A program made the translations under genes and the position numbers. Source: Strigamia acuminata (lineage: Eukaryota > Arthropoda > Chilopoda > Geophilomorpha > Linotaeniidae). Taken from it: a stretch of DNA of 64,000 nt. Where the stretch lies: positions 3,550,259 to 3,614,258 of the forward strand of contig OX442320.1 of assembly GCA_949358305.1 (NCBI GenBank), written 5' to 3'. Below, piece by piece: positions 29,601 to 43,600 of this stretch (position 1 is the stretch's first letter; each line of letters opens with the position of its first letter). The notes under the pieces were generated by a model. The model saw only the letters and a program-made list of their open reading frames with translations. It had not been told where the DNA came from and did not search any database.

Positions 29601-32600
29601 AACTCCTACAGAAACTCCATCAACTACACCTACTGAAACTCCTTCCACTACACCCACTGAAACTCCTTCAACAACTCCTACAGAAACTCCATCAACTACA
29701 CCCACTGAAACTCCATCAACTACACCTACTGAAACTCCTTCCACTACACCCACTGAAACTCCTTCAACAACTCCTACAGAAACGCCATCAACTACACCCA
29801 TTGAAACTTCATCAACTACACCTACTGAAACTCCTTCCACTACACCCACTGAAACTCCTTCAACAACTCCTACAGAAACTCCATCAACTACACCAACTGA
29901 AACTCCTTCCACTACTCCAACTGAAACACCTTCCACTACTCCAACTGAAACTCCTTCCACTACTCCAACTGAAACTCCTTCCACTACTCCAACTGAAACT
30001 CCTTCCACTACACCCACTGAAACTCCTTCAACAACTCTTACAGAAACTCCATCAACTACACCTACTGAAACTCCTTCCACTACACCCACTGAAACTCCTT
30101 CAACAACTCCTACAGAAACTCCATCAACTACACCAACTGAAACTCCTTCCACTACTCCAACTGAAACTCCATCAACCTCACCAACTGAAACTCCTTCCAC
30201 TACTCCAACTGAAACTCCTTCCACTACACCCACTGAAACTCCATCAACTACAACAACTGAAACTCCTTCCACTACTCCAACTGAAACACCTTCCACTACT
30301 CCAACTGAAACACCTTCCACTACTTCAACTGAAACTCCATCAACCTCACCAACTGAAATTCCTTCCACTACACTTACTGAAACTCCATCAACTACACCAA
30401 CTGAAACTCCTTCAACAACTCCTACAGAAACTCCATCAACTACACCCACTGAAACTCCATCAACTACACCTACTGAAACTCCTTCCACTACACCCACTGA
30501 AACTCCTTCAACAACTCCTACAGAAACTCCATCAACTACACCCACTGAAACTCCATCAACTACACCTACTGAAACTCCTTCCACTACACCCACTGAAACT
30601 CCTTCAACAACTCCTACAGAAACTCCATCAACTACACCAACTGAAACTCTTTCCACTACTCCAACTGAAACACCTTCCACTACTCCAACTGAAACTCCTT
30701 CCACTACTCCAACTGAAACTCCTTCCACTACACCCACTGAAACTCCTTCAACAACTCCTACAGAAACTCCATCAACTACACCTACTGAAACTCCTTCCAC
30801 TACACCCACTGAAACTCCTTCAACAACTCCTACAGAAACTCCATCAACTACACCCACTGAAACTCCATCAACTACACCTACTGAAACTCCTTCCACTACA
30901 CCCACTGAAACTCCTTCAACAACTCCTACAGAAACGCCATCAACTACACCCATTGAAACTTCATCAACTACACCTACTGAAACTCCTTCCACTACACCCA
31001 CTGAAACTCCTTCAACAACTCCTACAGAAACTCCATCAACTACACCAACTGAAACTCCTTCCACTACTCCAACTGAAACACCTTCCACTACTCCAACTGA
31101 AACTCCTTCCACTACTCCAACTGAAACTCCTTCCACTACTCCAACTGAAACTCCTTCCACTACACCCACTGAAACTCCTTCAACAACTCTTACAGAAACT
31201 CCATCAACTACACCTACTGAAACTCCTTCCACTACACCCACTGAAACTCCTTCAACAACTCCTACAGAAACTCCATCAACTACACCAACTGAAACTCCTT
31301 CCACTACACCCACTGAAACTCCATCAACTACACCAACTGAAACTCCTTCCACTACTCCAACTGAAACACCTTCCACTACTCCAACTGAAACTCCTTCCAC
31401 TACCCCAACTGAAACTCCATCAACTACACCAACTGAAACTCCTTCCACTACACCCACTGAAACTCCATCAACTACACCAACTGAAACTCCTTCCACTACT
31501 CCAACTGAAACAATTTCCACTACTCCAACTGAAACTCCTTCCACTACTCTAACTGAAACTCCATCAACTACACCAACTGAAACTCCATCAACTACACCAA
31601 CTGAAACTCCTTCCACTACACCCACTGAAACTCCATCAACTACACCAACTGAAACTCCTTCCACTACTCCAACTGAAACACCTTCCACTACTCCAACTGA
31701 AACTCCTTCCACTACTCCAACTGAAACTCCATCAACTACTCCAACTGAAAGTCCATCAACTACACCAACTGAAACTCCATCAACTACACCAACTGAAACT
31801 CCTTCCACTACTCCAACTGAAACACCTTCCACTACTCCAACTGAAACTCCTTCCACTACACCCACTGAAACTCCTTCAACAACTCCTACAGAAACTCCAT
31901 CAACTACTCCAACTGAAACTCCTTCCACTACTCCAACTGAAACACCTTCCACTACTCCAACTAAAACACCTTCCACTACTCCAACTGAAACTCCTTCCAC
32001 TACTCCAACTGAAACTCCATCAACTACTCCAACTGAAACTCCATCAACTACACCAACTGAAACTCTATCAACTACACCAACTGAAACTTCTTCCACTACT
32101 CCAACTGAAACACCTTCCACTACTCCAACTGAAACTCCTTCCACTACTCCAACTGAAACTCCATCAACTATTCCAACTGAAACTCCATCAACTACACCAA
32201 CTGAAACTCCATCAACTACACCAACTGAAACTCCTTCCACTACTCCAACTGAAACACCTTCCACTACTCCAACTGAAACTCCTTCCACTACTCCAACTGA
32301 AACTCCTTCCACTACACCCACTGAAACTCCTTCAACAACTCCTACAGAAACTCCATCAACTACACCAACTGAAACTCCTTCCACTACTCCAACTGAAACA
32401 TTTTCCACTACTCCAACTGAAACTCCTTCCACTACACCTACTGAAACTCCTTCCACTACACCCACTGAAACTCCATCAACTACACCAACTGAAATTCCTT
32501 CCACTACTCCAACAGAAACACCTTCCACTACTCCAACTGAAACTCCATCAACTACACCAACTGAAACTCCTTCCACTACACCTACTGAAACTCCATCAAC

Positions 32601-32782
32601 TACTCCAACTGATACTCCAACTACACCAACTGAAACAATTTCCACTATTCCAACTGAATCACTTTCCACTACTCCAATTGAAACACCTTCCACTACTCCA
32701 ACTGAAAAGGCTTCCACTATTCCTACTGTAACTCCGACTACACCAACATCTACACCAATTCCAGATGAAAATATAATAGAAG
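14591..32782 (+). CDS. Mucin-like PTS-repeat exon B (18.2 kb internal exon)
   Basis: This internal exon is 18,192 bp (6,064 codons' worth) and symmetrical, phase 1 at both ends. Codons run from 14593. The first residues after the junction are [14 protein letters not shown], then TETPSTTP repeats to about 32600. Gaa codons at 14635 and 32539 are exactly 746 x 24 bp apart, so no frame-breaking indel survives. The tail is irregular ([31 protein letters not shown]) and ends [14 protein letters not shown], the same tail as exon A. The junction cysteine is the only Cys noted. Substitutions among monomers fall mainly at third positions of this frame, which supports it over the equally open antisense frame. 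The likely role is a heavily O-glycosylated spacer of a secreted or surface mucin (inference). Because the exon is symmetrical, it could be skipped without a frameshift. Confidence 0.85.
15055..22677 (+). repeat. Nested higher-order repeats of 2,064 and 3,672 bp, exon B
   Basis: A block at about 15055-16945 recurs 2,064 bp (86 monomers) downstream at 17119-19009. A larger block at about 15940-19005 recurs 3,672 bp (153 monomers) downstream at 19612-22677. The rare gaaactgctt variant marks this: 16531, 18595, 20203 and 22267 show both offsets, with further copies at 19483, 23371 and 24163. The small duplication lies inside the larger one, giving an order of events. Confidence 0.8.
25000..31550 (+). 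repeat. Four variable copies of a 1.15-1.75 kb unit, exon B
   Basis: The aca-act (TTTE) variant occurs at 25621, 27373, 29101 and 30253, spacings of 1,752, 1,728 and 1,152 bp (73, 72 and 48 monomers). TSPTE, PTEIP and IETSS variants travel with it. Copies differ by whole-monomer gains and losses. Confidence 0.75.
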
Positions 32783-32789
32783 GTGAGAT
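32779..32789 (+). other. 5' splice donor of intron 2
   Basis: gaag|gtgagat is identical to the donor of intron 1 and is phase 1, with the last full codon gaa at 32779-32781. The following gataaatagtttctttg is also shared. Confidence 0.85.
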
Positions 32790-33580
32790 AAATAGTTTCT
32801 TTGTTTGTGTTATTAAAATTTGTTTAAGTTTGGTTATTTTTTGAAAACAACAACTTGTGAGAAGAGTTCTATTATCATTATTATAATCATAATAATTATT
32901 ATTATAGATAAAATAAAGTTTCAAATTATTAGGCAATAATTTGTTAGGGAATAATTTGTTAACAGGAAAATTTTCACGATCATTGTTTTGTAAAGTTTAT
33001 TATATTTTTTCTGCACCATTAGAACATGATATTCAGTCTAGCAGGACTAGTCTTAAACATACTTACAATAGATTCAGTCCTGCATTTCTGGTTATAAATA
33101 TCTATTCGCCATTGTTGCATGTTGGTAATCCTGAATGACATCGAATTACAGTGGTGACAGCACTTGGCCAACATAGCCGCCAACTTATATTCTAAGAAGT
33201 AAATGCAGAAAACTCATACAGAACAAATCATGTACTTATATAAAAATAAGAAATCATATTTGGTTCCTGGTGCAAATGAACAACATAAAGAATAAATCCA
33301 TAAATCATATACAGTGACATTCAGGCCAATCATGAATACTCTACACAATAAGATGTTTCATCGAAACAAACAAAAGCAAATGCATCACAGTAATGTTTGT
33401 AAAGCACAAGACAGCAAAATACGCACAGCAGCATATAAACGCACTAATACTCTGAGGACCGCTGAAACGCATAATTCAACTGCTTGCAAATCACAGAACA
33501 CGAGCGCATTAAACCGTAAATGTACGCCTATAATATACAATGCGAAGCCGATGAAACATTAACAATATCTTCGGATTAAT

Positions 33581-34389
33581 CATTTAGTCGATGATCGTTC
33601 AGTCGAACAACGCAACGAAATGGTCATTTTATTGACGCGTTGTTTAGTCAACAACGGGCTTGTCAACTACAAGTAGGTTAATGCTGGGTAGCTTCGCCGA
33701 CCCATACGAGTACGTTTTGTCGATGTATCGTTTAATCAACAAACGTTTTGTCGCCGTTACGTTTAGTCGACAAACAACAAATATAAATATAAATGGCGAT
33801 CGATTTAGTTCGTTTTCTGTTGCAATGGACATGCGCACGACTTTTAAACACCATAACATCTTTGACTGATATAGTTAGCGCTTTATGAATGTGCCTTATT
33901 GCGGTGTATTGCAGTGAAACGTTTTTAGATTCATAATGCTAATACTGCTCCCCCTTTTTTAATATATGTAATCACTCCAATCACGTTGCTCTAAATGTAT
34001 TATTGTGAATTACTCATACTAATGAACCGTTCAGTGCCTTTACCGATAAAATCATGAGTCAGATTTTATTTATTTTATTTATGATTGTAAACGTCATCAA
34101 ACACAATTTCTTAATCTAAACCCAAAAAGTCAGTTTTACTGATTTTTGAATTGGTGAAAACATACCTCCAAACTTGCTTGATTTTAGCTGAATATAGCAG
34201 ATGCTTATGCTTTATTTTTATCTACTAAGTGTTGCAACCAAAACATTTCAACTGTCTTTTTTTACAAGAAAAAAATAAAAAACCAAACTTTGTACTCACT
34301 TAGTCGACGCTGTTTAGTCGACCAGGTCATTTTCTCGACTAAACGGTGTCGACTCAACAGCGTCGACTAAGTGAGCGTCTACTAAATAA
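33581..34389. mobile_element. Possible GTCGAC-rich non-coding element shared by both introns
   Basis: The segment is bounded by catttagtcgatga on the left and, in the opposite sense, by cgtctactaaata on the right. Both ends carry clusters of TTTAGTCGAC-like words (33581-33780 and 34295-34389), with AT-rich non-coding sequence between. A related segment lies in intron 1 (about 12490-14360), so any insertion came before the exon-intron duplication. There is no empty site to compare with, so this could simply be old intron sequence with palindromes. Confidence 0.35.
34295..34375. repeat. 81-bp palindrome, 27-bp arms with one mismatch
   Basis: The left arm, 34295-34321, starts ctcacttagtcgacgctg. 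The right arm, 34349-34375, ends cgtcgactaagtgag. They pair with a single mismatch around a 27-bp loop that itself contains ctcgactaaacgg. It is the cleaner version of the palindrome at 14256-14348. Confidence 0.8.
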
Positions 34390-34589
34390 CCCCTATTCTA
34401 TGCAGATTTATGGTCTGGTCTGAAAAATGTTAACAATGTGTTGCACATATTTTATAAACGTTTTACAATTTTTTACATACATCTTTTAAATAATTTACAT
34501 GAAAGAGCATTCCATTCTACTCCATTATTTAATTTGAAAACCCTTGTTATAATGTCTTTGCAAGAACAAACTACAAATATACATTTAGG

Positions 34590-34647
34590 CATTTTTTAAT
34601 TTTGTATTAATGATTAGATTGTGAATTTCTCGTCAACTTCACATCAC
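34590..34647 (+). other. 3' splice acceptor region of intron 2
   Basis: The T-rich tract leads to gattag, ending at 34617. The exon then reads in frame as CEFLVNFTSPTTST. At the position equivalent to the CAG at 14618-14620, this copy has CAC (34645-34647), so the downstream acceptor is absent here and the upstream TAG must be used, unless the exon is skipped. Confidence 0.65.
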
Positions 34648-37600
34648 CAACTACATCTACTGAAACACCTTCCACTACTCTAACTGAAACACTTTCAACT
34701 ACTCCAACTGAAACACCTTCCACTACTCCAACTGAAACTCCATCAACTACACCTACTGAAACTCCATCAACTACACCTACTGAAACTCCTTCCACTACTC
34801 CAACAGAAACACCTTCCACTACACCCACTGAAACTCCTTCAATAACTCCTACAGAAACTCCTTCAACAACTCCTACAGAAACTCCATCGACTACACCTAC
34901 TGAAACTCCATCAACTACACCTACTGAAACTCCTTCCACTACACCTACTGAAACTCCTTCAACTACACCTACTGAAACTCCTTCAACAACTCCTACAGAA
35001 ACTCCTTCAACAACTCCTACAGAAACTCCATCGACTACACCTACTGAAACTCCATCAACTACACCTACTGAAACTCCTTCCACTACACCTACTGAAACTC
35101 CTTCAACTACACCTACTGAAACTCCTTCAACAACTCCTACAGAAACTCCTTCAACAACTCCTACAGAAACTCCATCGACTACACCTACTGAAACTCCATC
35201 AATTACACCTACTGAAACTCCTTCCACTACACCCACTGAAACTCCATCAACTACACCTACTGAAACTCCATCAACTACACCTACTGAAACTCCATCAACT
35301 ACACCTACTGAAACTCGTTCCACTACACCTACTGAAACTCCTTCAACTACACCTACTGAAACTCCTTCAACAACTCCTACAGAAACTCCTTCAACAACTC
35401 CTACAGAAACTCCATCAACTACACCTACTGAAACTCCTTCCACTACTCCAACTGAAACTCCTTCCACTACACCCACTGAAACTCCTTCAACAACTCCTAC
35501 AGAGACTCCATCAACTACACCTACTGAAACTCCATCAACTACACCTACTGAAACTCCATCAACTACACCTACTGAAACTCCATCAACTACACTTACTGAA
35601 ACTCCTTCCACTACACCCACTGAAACTCCTTCAACAACTCCTACAGAAACTCCATCAACTACACCTACTGAAACTCCATCAACTGTTCCTACTGAAACTC
35701 CATCAACTAGACCTACTGAAACTCCATCAACTACACTTACTGAAACTCCTTCCACTACACCCACTGAAACTCCTTCAACAACTCCTACAGAAACTCCTGC
35801 AACAACTCCTACTGAAACTCCATCAACTACACCTACTGAAACTCCATCAACTACACTTACTGAAACTCCTTCCACTACACCCACTGAAACTCCTTCAACA
35901 ACTCCTACAGAAACTCCATCAACTACACCTACTGAAACTCCTTCCACTACACCCACTGAAACTCCTTCAACAACTCCTACAGAAACTCCATCAACTACAC
36001 CTACTGAAACTCCATCAACTACACCTACTGAAACTCCTTCCACTACACCTACTGAAACTCCTTCCACTACACCCACTGAAACTCCATCAACTACACCTAC
36101 TGAAACTCCTTCAACAACTCCTACAGAAACTCCATCGACTACACCTACTGAAACTCCATCAACTACACCTACTGAAACTCCTTCAACAACTCCTACAGAA
36201 ACTCCTTCAACAACTCCTCCAGAAACTCCTTCAACAACTCCTACAGAAACTCCTTCCACTACACCCACTGAAACTCCATCAACTACACCTACTGAAACTC
36301 CTTCCACTACTCCAACTGAAACTCCTTCCACTACACCCACTGAAACTCCTTCAACAACTCCTACAGAAACTACACCTACTGAAACTCCTTCCACTACACC
36401 CACTGAAACTCCATCAACTACACCTACTGAAACTCCATCAACTACACCTACTGAAACTCCATCAACTACACCTACTGAAACTCCTTCCACTACACCTACT
36501 GAAACTCCTTCAACTACACCTACTGAAACTCCTTCAACAACTCCTACAGAAACTCCTTCAACAACTCCTACAGAAACTCCATCAACTACACCTACTGAAA
36601 CTCCTTCCACTACTCCAACTGAAACTCCATCAACTACACTTACTGAAACTCCTTCCACTACACCCACTGAAACTTCATCAACTACACCTACTGAAACTCC
36701 TTCCACTACACCTACTGAAACTCCTTACACTACACCCACTGAAACTCCATCAACTACACCTACTGAAACTCCATCAACTACACTTACTGAAACTCCTTCC
36801 ACTACACCCACTGAAACTCCTTCAACAACTCCTACAGAAACTCCTTCAACTACACCTACTGAAACTCCTTCCACTACACCCACTGAAACTCCTTCAACTA
36901 CACCTACTGAAACTCCTTCAACAACTCCTACAGAAACTCCTTCAACAACTCCTACAGAAACTCCATCGACTACACCTACTGAAACTCCATCAATTACACC
37001 TACTGAAACTCCTTCCACTACACCCACTGAAACTCCATCAACTACACCTACTGAAACTCCATCAACTACACCTACTGAAACTCCATCAACTACACCTACT
37101 GAAACTCGTTCCACTACACCTACTGAAACTCCTTCAACTACACCTACTGAAACTCCTTCAACAACTCCTACAGAAACTCCTTCAACAACTCCTACAGAAA
37201 CTCCATCAACTACACCTACTGAAACTCCTTCCACTACTCCAACTGAAACTCCTTCCACTACACCCACTGAAACTCCTTCAACAACTCCTACAGAGACTCC
37301 TTCAACTACACCTACTGAAACTCCTTTCACTACACCTACTGAAACCCCTTCCACTACACCTACTGAAACTCCTTCAACAACTCCTACAGAAACTCCATCG
37401 ACTACACCTACTGAAACTCCATCAACTACACCTACTGAAACTCCTTCCACTACACCCACTGAAACTCCATCAACTACACCTACTGAAACTCCATCAACTA
37501 CACCTACTGAAACTCCATCAACTACACCTACTGAAACTCCTTCCACTACACCTACTAAAACTCCTTCAACTACACCTACTGAAACTCCTTCAACAACTCC

Positions 37601-40600
37601 TACAGAAACTCCTTCAACAACTCCTACAGAAACTCCATCAACTACACCTACTGAAACTCCTTCCACTACTCCAACTGAAACTCCATCAACTACACTTACT
37701 GAAACTCCTTCCACTACACCCACTGAAACTCCATCAACTACACTTACTGAAACTCCTTCCACTACACCCACTGAAACTCCATCAACTACACCTACTGAAA
37801 CTCCTTCCACTACACCTACTGAAACTCCTTCCACTACACCTACTGAAACTCCTTCAACAACTCTTACAGAAACTCCATCGACTACACCTACTGAAACTCC
37901 ATCAACTACACCTACTGAAACTCCTTCCACTATACCCACTGAAACTCCATCAACTACACCTACTGAAACTCCATCAACTACACCTACTGAAACTCCATCA
38001 ACTACACCTACTGAAACTCCTTCCACTACACCTACTAAAACTCCTTCAACTACACCTACTGAAACTCCTTCAACAACTCCTACAGAAACTCCTTCAACAA
38101 CTCCTACCGAAACTCCATCAACTACACCTACTGAAACTCCTTCCACTACTCCAACTGAAACTCCATCAACTACACTTACTGAAACTCCTTCCACTACACC
38201 CACTGAAACTCCATCAACTACACCTACTGAAACTCCTTCCACTACACCTACTGAAACTCCTTCCACTACACCTACTGAAACTCCTTCAACTACACCTACT
38301 GAAACTCCTTCAACAACTCCTACAGAAACTCCTTCAACAACTCCTACAGAAACTCCATCAACTACACCTACTGAAACTCCTTCCACTACTCCAACTGAAA
38401 CTCCATCAACTACACTTACTGAAACTCCTTCCACTACACCCACTGAAACTCCATCAACTACACCTACTGAAACTCCTTCCACTACACCTACTGAAACTCC
38501 TTCCACTACACCCACTGAAACTCCATCAACTACACCTACTGAAACTCCTTCAACAACTCCTGCAGAAACTCCTTCAACAACTCCTACAGAAACTCCTTCA
38601 ACAACTCCTACAGAAACTCCATCGACTACACCTACTGAAACTCCATCAACTACACCTACTGAAACTCCATCAACTACACCTACTGAAACTCCTTCCACTA
38701 CACCTACTGAAACTCCTTCCACTACACCCACTGAAACTCCATCAACTACATCTACTGAAACTCCTTCAACAACTCCTACAGAAACTCCTTCAACAACTCC
38801 TACAGAAACTCCATCAACTACACCTACTGAAACTCTTTCCACTACTCCAACTGAAACTCCTTCCACTACACCCACTGAAACTCTTTCAACAACTCCTACA
38901 GAAACTCCATCGACTACACCTACTGAAACTCCATCAACTACACCTACTGAAACTCCTTCCACTACACCCACTGAAACTCCTTCAACAACTCCTACAGAAA
39001 CTCCATCAACTACACCTACTGAAACTCCTTCCACTACACCCACTGAAACTCCTTCAACAACTCCTACAGAAACTCCATCAACTACACCTACTGAAACTCC
39101 ATCAACTACACCTACTGAAACTCCTTCCACTACTCCTACTGAAACTCCTTCCACTACACCCACTGAAACTCCATCAACTACACCTACTGAAACTCCTTCC
39201 ACTACACCTACTGAAATTCCTTCCACTACACCCACTGAAACTCCATCATCTACACTTACTGAAACTCCATCAACTTCACCTACTGAAACTCCTTCAACAA
39301 CTCCTACAGAAACTCCATCAACTACACCTACTGAAACTCCTTCCACTACACCCACTGAAACTCCTTCAACAACTCCTACAGAAACTCCATCAACTACACC
39401 TACTGAAACTCCATCAACTACACCTACTGAAACTCCTTCCACTACACCCATTGAAACTCCTTCAACAACTCCTACAGAAACTCCATCAACTACACCTACT
39501 GAAACTCCTTCCACTACACCCACTGAAACTCCATCAACTACACCTACTGAAACTCCATCAACTACACCTACTGAAACTCCATCAACTACACCTACTGAAA
39601 CTCCTTCAACTACACCTACTGAAACTCCTTTCACTACACCCACTGAAACTCCTTCAACAACTCCTACAGAAACTCCTTCAACAACTCCTACAGAAACTCC
39701 ATCAACTACACCTACTGAAACTCCTTCCACTACTCCAACTGAAACTCCATCAACTACACTTACTGAAACTCCTTCCACTACACCCACTGAAACTCCATCA
39801 ACTACACCTACTGAAACTCCTTCCACTACACCTACTGAAACTCCTTCCACTACACCTACTGAAACTCCTTCAACAACTCCTACAGAAACTCCATCGACTA
39901 CACCTACTGAAACTCCATCAACTACACCTACTGAAACTCCTTCCACTACACCTACTGAAACTCCTTCCACTACTCCAACTGAAACTCCATCAACTACACT
40001 TACTGAAACTCCTTCCACTACACCCACTGAAACTCCATCAACTACACCTACTGAAACTCCTTCCACTACAACTACTGAAACTCCTTCCACTACACCTACT
40101 GAAACTCCTTCAACAACTCCTACAGAAACTCCATCGACTACACCTACTGAAACTCCATCAACTACACCTACTGAAACTCCTTCCACTACACCCACTGAAA
40201 CTCCATCAACTACACCTACTGAAACTCCATCAACTACACCTACTGAAACTCCATCAACTACACCTACTGAAACTCCTTCCACTACACCTACTAAAACTCC
40301 TTCAACTACACCCACTGAAACTCCTTCAACAACTCCTACAGAAACTCCATCAACTACACCTACTGAAACTCCATCAACTACACCTACTGAAACTCCTTCC
40401 ACTACACCTACTGAAACTCCTTCCACTACACCCACTGAAACTCCATCAACTACACCTACTGAAACTCCTTCAACAACTCCTACAGAAACTCCATCGACTA
40501 CACCTACTGAAACTCCATCAACTACACCTACTGAAACTCCTTCAACAACTCCTACAGAAACTCCTTCAACAACTCCTCCAGAAACTCCTTCAACAACTCC

Positions 40601-43600
40601 TACAGAAACTCCTTCCACTACACCCACTGAAACTCCATCAACTACACCTACTGAAACTCCTTCCACTACTCCAACTGAAACTCCTTCCACTACACCCACT
40701 GAAACTCCTTCAACAACTCCTACAGAAACTACACCTACTGAAACTCCTTCCACTACACCCACTGAAACTCCATCAACTACACCTACTGAAACTCCATCAA
40801 CTACACCTACTGAAACTCCATCAACTACACCTACTGAAACTCCTTCCACTACACCTACTGAAACTCCTTCAACTACACCTACTGAAACTCCTTCAACAAC
40901 TCCTACAGAAACTCCTTCAACAACTCCTACAGAAACTCCATCAACTACACCTACTGAAACTCCTTCCACTACTCCAACTGAAACTCCATCAACTACACTT
41001 ACTGAAACTCCTTCCACTACACCCACTGAAACTTCATCAACTACACCTACTGAAACTCCTTCCACTACACCTACTGAAACTCCTTACACTACACCCACTG
41101 AAACTCCATCAACTACACCTACTGAAACTCCATCAACTACACTTACTGAAACTCCTTCCACTACACCCACTGAAACTCCTTCAACAACTCCTACAGAAAC
41201 TCCTTCAACTACACCTACTGAAACTCCTTCCACTACACCCACTGAAACTCCTTCAACTACACCTACTGAAACTCCTTCAACAACTCCTACAGAAACTCCT
41301 TCAACAACTCCTACAGAAACTCCATCGACTACACCTACTGAAACTCCATCAATTACACCTACTGAAACTCCTTCCACTACACCCACTGAAACTCCATCAA
41401 CTACACCTACTGAAACTCCATCAACTACACCTACTGAAACTCCATCAACTACACCTACTGAAACTCGTTCCACTACACCTACTGAAACTCCTTCAACTAC
41501 ACCTACTGAAACTCCTTCAACAACTCCTACAGAAACTCCTTCAACAACTCCTACAGAAACTCCATCAACTACACCTACTGAAACTCCTTCCACTACTCCA
41601 ACTGAAACTCCTTCCACTACACCCACTGAAACTCCTTCAACAACTCCTACAGAGACTCCTTCAACTACACCTACTGAAACTCCTTTCACTACACCTACTG
41701 AAACCCCTTCCACTACACCTACTGAAACTCCTTCAACAACTCCTACAGAAACTCCATCGACTACACCTACTGAAACTCCATCAACTACACCTACTGAAAC
41801 TCCTTCCACTACACCCACTGAAACTCCATCAACTACACCTACTGAAACTCCATCAACTACACCTACTGAAACTCCATCAACTACACCTACTGAAACTCCT
41901 TCCACTACACCTACTAAAACTCCTTCAACTACACCTACTGAAACTCCTTCAACAACTCCTACAGAAACTCCTTCAACAACTCCTACAGAAACTCCATCAA
42001 CTACACCTACTGAAACTCCTTCCACTACTCCAACTGAAACTCCATCAACTACACTTACTGAAACTCCTTCCACTACACCCACTGAAACTCCATCAACTAC
42101 ACTTACTGAAACTCCTTCCACTACACCCACTGAAACTCCATCAACTACACCTACTGAAACTCCTTCCACTACACCTACTGAAACTCCTTCCACTACACCT
42201 ACTGAAACTCCTTCAACAACTCTTACAGAAACTCCATCGACTACACCTACTGAAACTCCATCAACTACACCTACTGAAACTCCTTCCACTATACCCACTG
42301 AAACTCCATCAACTACACCTACTGAAACTCCATCAACTACACCTACTGAAACTCCATCAACTACACCTACTGAAACTCCTTCCACTACACCTACTAAAAC
42401 TCCTTCAACTACACCTACTGAAACTCCTTCAACAACTCCTACAGAAACTCCTTCAACAACTCCTACCGAAACTCCATCAACTACACCTACTGAAACTCCT
42501 TCCACTACTCCAACTGAAACTCCATCAACTACACTTACTGAAACTCCTTCCACTACACCCACTGAAACTCCATCAACTACACCTACTGAAACTCCTTCCA
42601 CTACACCTACTGAAACTCCTTCCACTACACCTACTGAAACTCCTTCAACTACACCTACTGAAACTCCTTCAACAACTCCTACAGAAACTCCTTCAACAAC
42701 TCCTACAGAAACTCCATCAACTACACCTACTGAAACTCCTTCCACTACTCCAACTGAAACTCCATCAACTACACTTACTGAAACTCCTTCCACTACACCC
42801 ACTGAAACTCCATCAACTACACCTACTGAAACTCCTTCCACTACACCTACTGAAACTCCTTCCACTACACCCACTGAAACTCCATCAACTACACCTACTG
42901 AAACTCCTTCAACAACTCCTGCAGAAACTCCTTCAACAACTCCTACAGAAACTCCTTCAACAACTCCTACAGAAACTCCATCGACTACACCTACTGAAAC
43001 TCCATCAACTACACCTACTGAAACTCCATCAACTACACCTACTGAAACTCCTTCCACTACACCTACTGAAACTCCTTCCACTACACCCACTGAAACTCCA
43101 TCAACTACATCTACTGAAACTCCTTCAACAACTCCTACAGAAACTCCTTCAACAACTCCTACAGAAACTCCATCAACTACACCTACTGAAACTCCTTCCA
43201 CTACTCCAACTGAAACTCCTTCCACTACACCCACTGAAACTCTTTCAACAACTCCTACAGAAACTCCATCGACTACACCTACTGAAACTCCATCAACTAC
43301 ACCTACTGAAACTCCTTCCACTACACCCACTGAAACTCCTTCAACAACTCCTACAGAAACTCCATCAACTACACCTACTGAAACTCCTTCCACTACACCC
43401 ACTGAAACTCCTTCAACAACTCCTACAGAAACTCCATCAACTACACCTACTGAAACTCCATCAACTACACCTACTGAAACTCCTTCCACTACTCCTACTG
43501 AAACTCCTTCCACTACACCCACTGAAACTCCATCAACTACACCTACTGAAACTCCTTCCACTACACCTACTGAAATTCCTTCCACTACACCCACTGAAAC

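Larger units (their letters stand above)
32783..34617 (+). other. Intron 2 (1,835 bp, phase 1)
   Basis: This non-coding intron is paralogous to intron 1 and lacks its three insertions, so it serves as a reference for the ancestral intron. The short open frames 32941-33138, 33314-33562 and 33644-33869 have no recognisable product, and their counterparts in intron 1 are broken. I call no genes here. Confidence 0.8.

Noticed and set aside
14580-32936. A 6,118-residue minus-strand open frame (GVSVGVVE/D repeats), with similar ones at 34607-63961
   Set aside because: It is the complement of the TETPSTTP array. Monomer variation is synonymous only in the + TETP frame, the antisense frame breaks at several harmless + changes, and it has no splice or composition support.
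32941-33869. Small open frames in intron 2
   Set aside because: They are not conserved as frames in intron 1 and have no domain or codon signal.
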